Source: Didymodactylos carnosus (taxonomy: Eukaryota; Rotifera; Eurotatoria; Philodinida; Philodinidae). From it: a stretch of DNA of 35,183 nt. The position numbers were made by a program, and so were the translations under genes. This document shows positions 33,928 to 35,183 of this stretch, piece after piece. The number at the start of each line of letters is the position of its first letter. Position 1 is the stretch's first letter. Under the pieces are notes generated by a model that was not told where the DNA came from, did no database searches, and saw nothing but the letters and a program-made list of their open reading frames with translations. The stretch spans positions 1 to 35,183 of the forward strand of contig CAJNOQ010001158.1 in the NCBI GenBank assembly GCA_905250885.1. The letters run 5' to 3'.

Positions 33928-35183
33928 AATTATTAATAAAGAAGTGTATGTGATTCAAAGAGAAAGGAAAATCACATCAAACCATTACTAAAATCTCTTA
34001 GTATAACACTCTTATCTAAAAGTTCTAAAAATGGTATAGAGTAAAAAATCAATCCTTCTTCCGTACGTAATTCGGATATAAGCCCTTACGTTCTCCGCCT
34101 CTTTGATAGTGGGAGAAACAATTCTCCAAATTAGTCGTACCTACACGTAAAGGGCATTTGGTTTTCTTTCAAAATATAGATAAAATGAAATTAACTATCG
34201 AGCCATAGAAAGGTAACATAGACCAGAGCAAAGAGACGTATAGAAATAGTAAATGACAGTAAGTCCTACATTGACTCTATCGAACGTAGTACAGGTAAAA
34301 ATGGTGATAAAGGTGTATTTTCCTTTTTTCTTTCTTATTTTCCTTTTTCTTTCTTATTTTCCTATTTCTTGCATACCTGACATTTTTTCTCCTGTGTTTC
34401 TTTTATGGTAGTTAGTTGGTTGCATTTCTCCGTCTAATTATGGTGTTCGAAACTGTTAAACTGATACACTAAATGGTAGCACGCTATTTTCTATTATAAA
34501 TGGTAGCACGCCATTTTCTATTATAAATGGAATGGGCGTAGAGTCTGTTATTGAACAGCACACGAAAGATTACTTCAATACATTAGTGTCTCATATTCAT
34601 ACGCCAATCGACATAATATTAGTTCAAAGTGTAAACTATAACCTATTTTTGGCACTGACTCACCCACTTTTCTTTCCTTTTATGCGTGATGAGATCACCT
34701 TTCTGTTAGTCATGCGAAAAATCGAACGTCGTTTAAAGAAATGGGTTAACAATTTCGAGTCTAGTTTCATTTTTATTAGAATTTTTTAGCACTGGTATAC
34801 CAACATATATCTTTGGGCAGAGTTATGTGTTACTCTACTATATGTACATTCACATAGTAGACTAACCTGTAGCAATTACTGACATAGTCGATGGATACTG
34901 ACTGGAAGTTAATTAAAACTAAAAATACTTTTACATCAAGACATATCTGGAAGCCACATTTGTTTTCCTGTTCAATATCGATTTTTACAGCCAAAAACTT
35001 TAACAGTAACGAAAATACTTGAAAATAGCATACATTGATCATCATTGCCCCGCACGGTGGGCATTCAGGCGGAAATTTGAGCAAAAATCGACAAGTGAGC
35101 TTTTTTGAATTCGAACAGTAGTAAATGTAGTCCTTGAAAAGCGCTATCGAATGGTATATAATGATCGACTAGTAATGAACTCC
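33928..35183. other. non-coding DNA upstream of the phosphatase gene
   Basis: It should contain the phosphatase promoter but no motif stands out. It includes a pyrimidine repeat (TTTTCTTTCTTATTTTCC twice, about 34325-34365) and a 27-bp tandem duplication. Frames at 34532-34789 (plus) and 34830-35084 (minus) have no recognisable product. Confidence 0.5.
34471..34524. repeat. 27-bp tandem duplication
   Basis: Two adjacent units starting AAATGGTAGCACGC differ at one base (26/27 identical) and a third begins with AAATGG. Too few units for a satellite; probably local slippage. Confidence 0.85.

Noticed and set aside
34532..35084. Frames of 85 and 84 codons near the right end
   Set aside because: No motif, no splice context, low-quality composition.

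Overview
This window is nuclear DNA from an invertebrate animal. It is AT-rich, its protein genes are cut into many exons by GT-AG introns of mostly 50-110 bases, and its intergenic DNA is full of small inverted-repeat transposons. The families (TMEM184, a penta-EF-hand protein, a TRPM channel, a TULA-type histidine phosphatase), tiny AT-rich introns and splice acceptors next to start codons fit a rotifer, perhaps a bdelloid. That assignment is an inference from style, not from a marker gene.

Layout. 1-121: possible last codons of a gene entering from the left. 122-5700: no gene seen; holds inverted-repeat elements, a hAT-type MITE with a perfect 8-bp target duplication, a probable retroelement 3' tail and a 600-bp foldback element. 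5701-8566 (minus): complete nine-exon TMEM184-family gene. 8567-10569: gene-free divergent intergenic region. 10570-11809 (plus): seven-exon sorcin-like penta-EF-hand gene. 11810-19417: 7.6 kb of transposon-rich DNA (second foldback copy, two hAT-type MITEs, a mariner-type MITE, a 1.55-kb element with ~320-bp inverted arms). 19418-32006 (plus): complete 23-exon TRPM gene (1329 codons), most introns about 60 bases but two swollen to 5.1 kb and 2.2 kb by mobile DNA. 32433-33927 (minus): two-exon TULA/UBASH3-like phosphatase, tail-to-tail with TRPM. 33928-35183: no gene seen.

All four main gene models were built by hand from splice signals; phases close exactly and each model ends in a stop at the expected family C-terminus. 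They look like unrelated single-copy neighbours, not a functional cluster. TRPM and the penta-EF-hand protein both belong to calcium biology, but nothing in the sequence links their expression.

The most distinctive content is (1) the mobile DNA: several non-autonomous elements with readable target duplications, including one nested inside another within a TRPM intron, and a three-copy foldback family; (2) gene details: a 66-base stop-free intron hidden in an open reading frame, an AG|GTAAGT recursive-splice-like site in TRPM, an altered TRPM pore sequence, and gene-like fragments inside the 5-kb TRPM intron.
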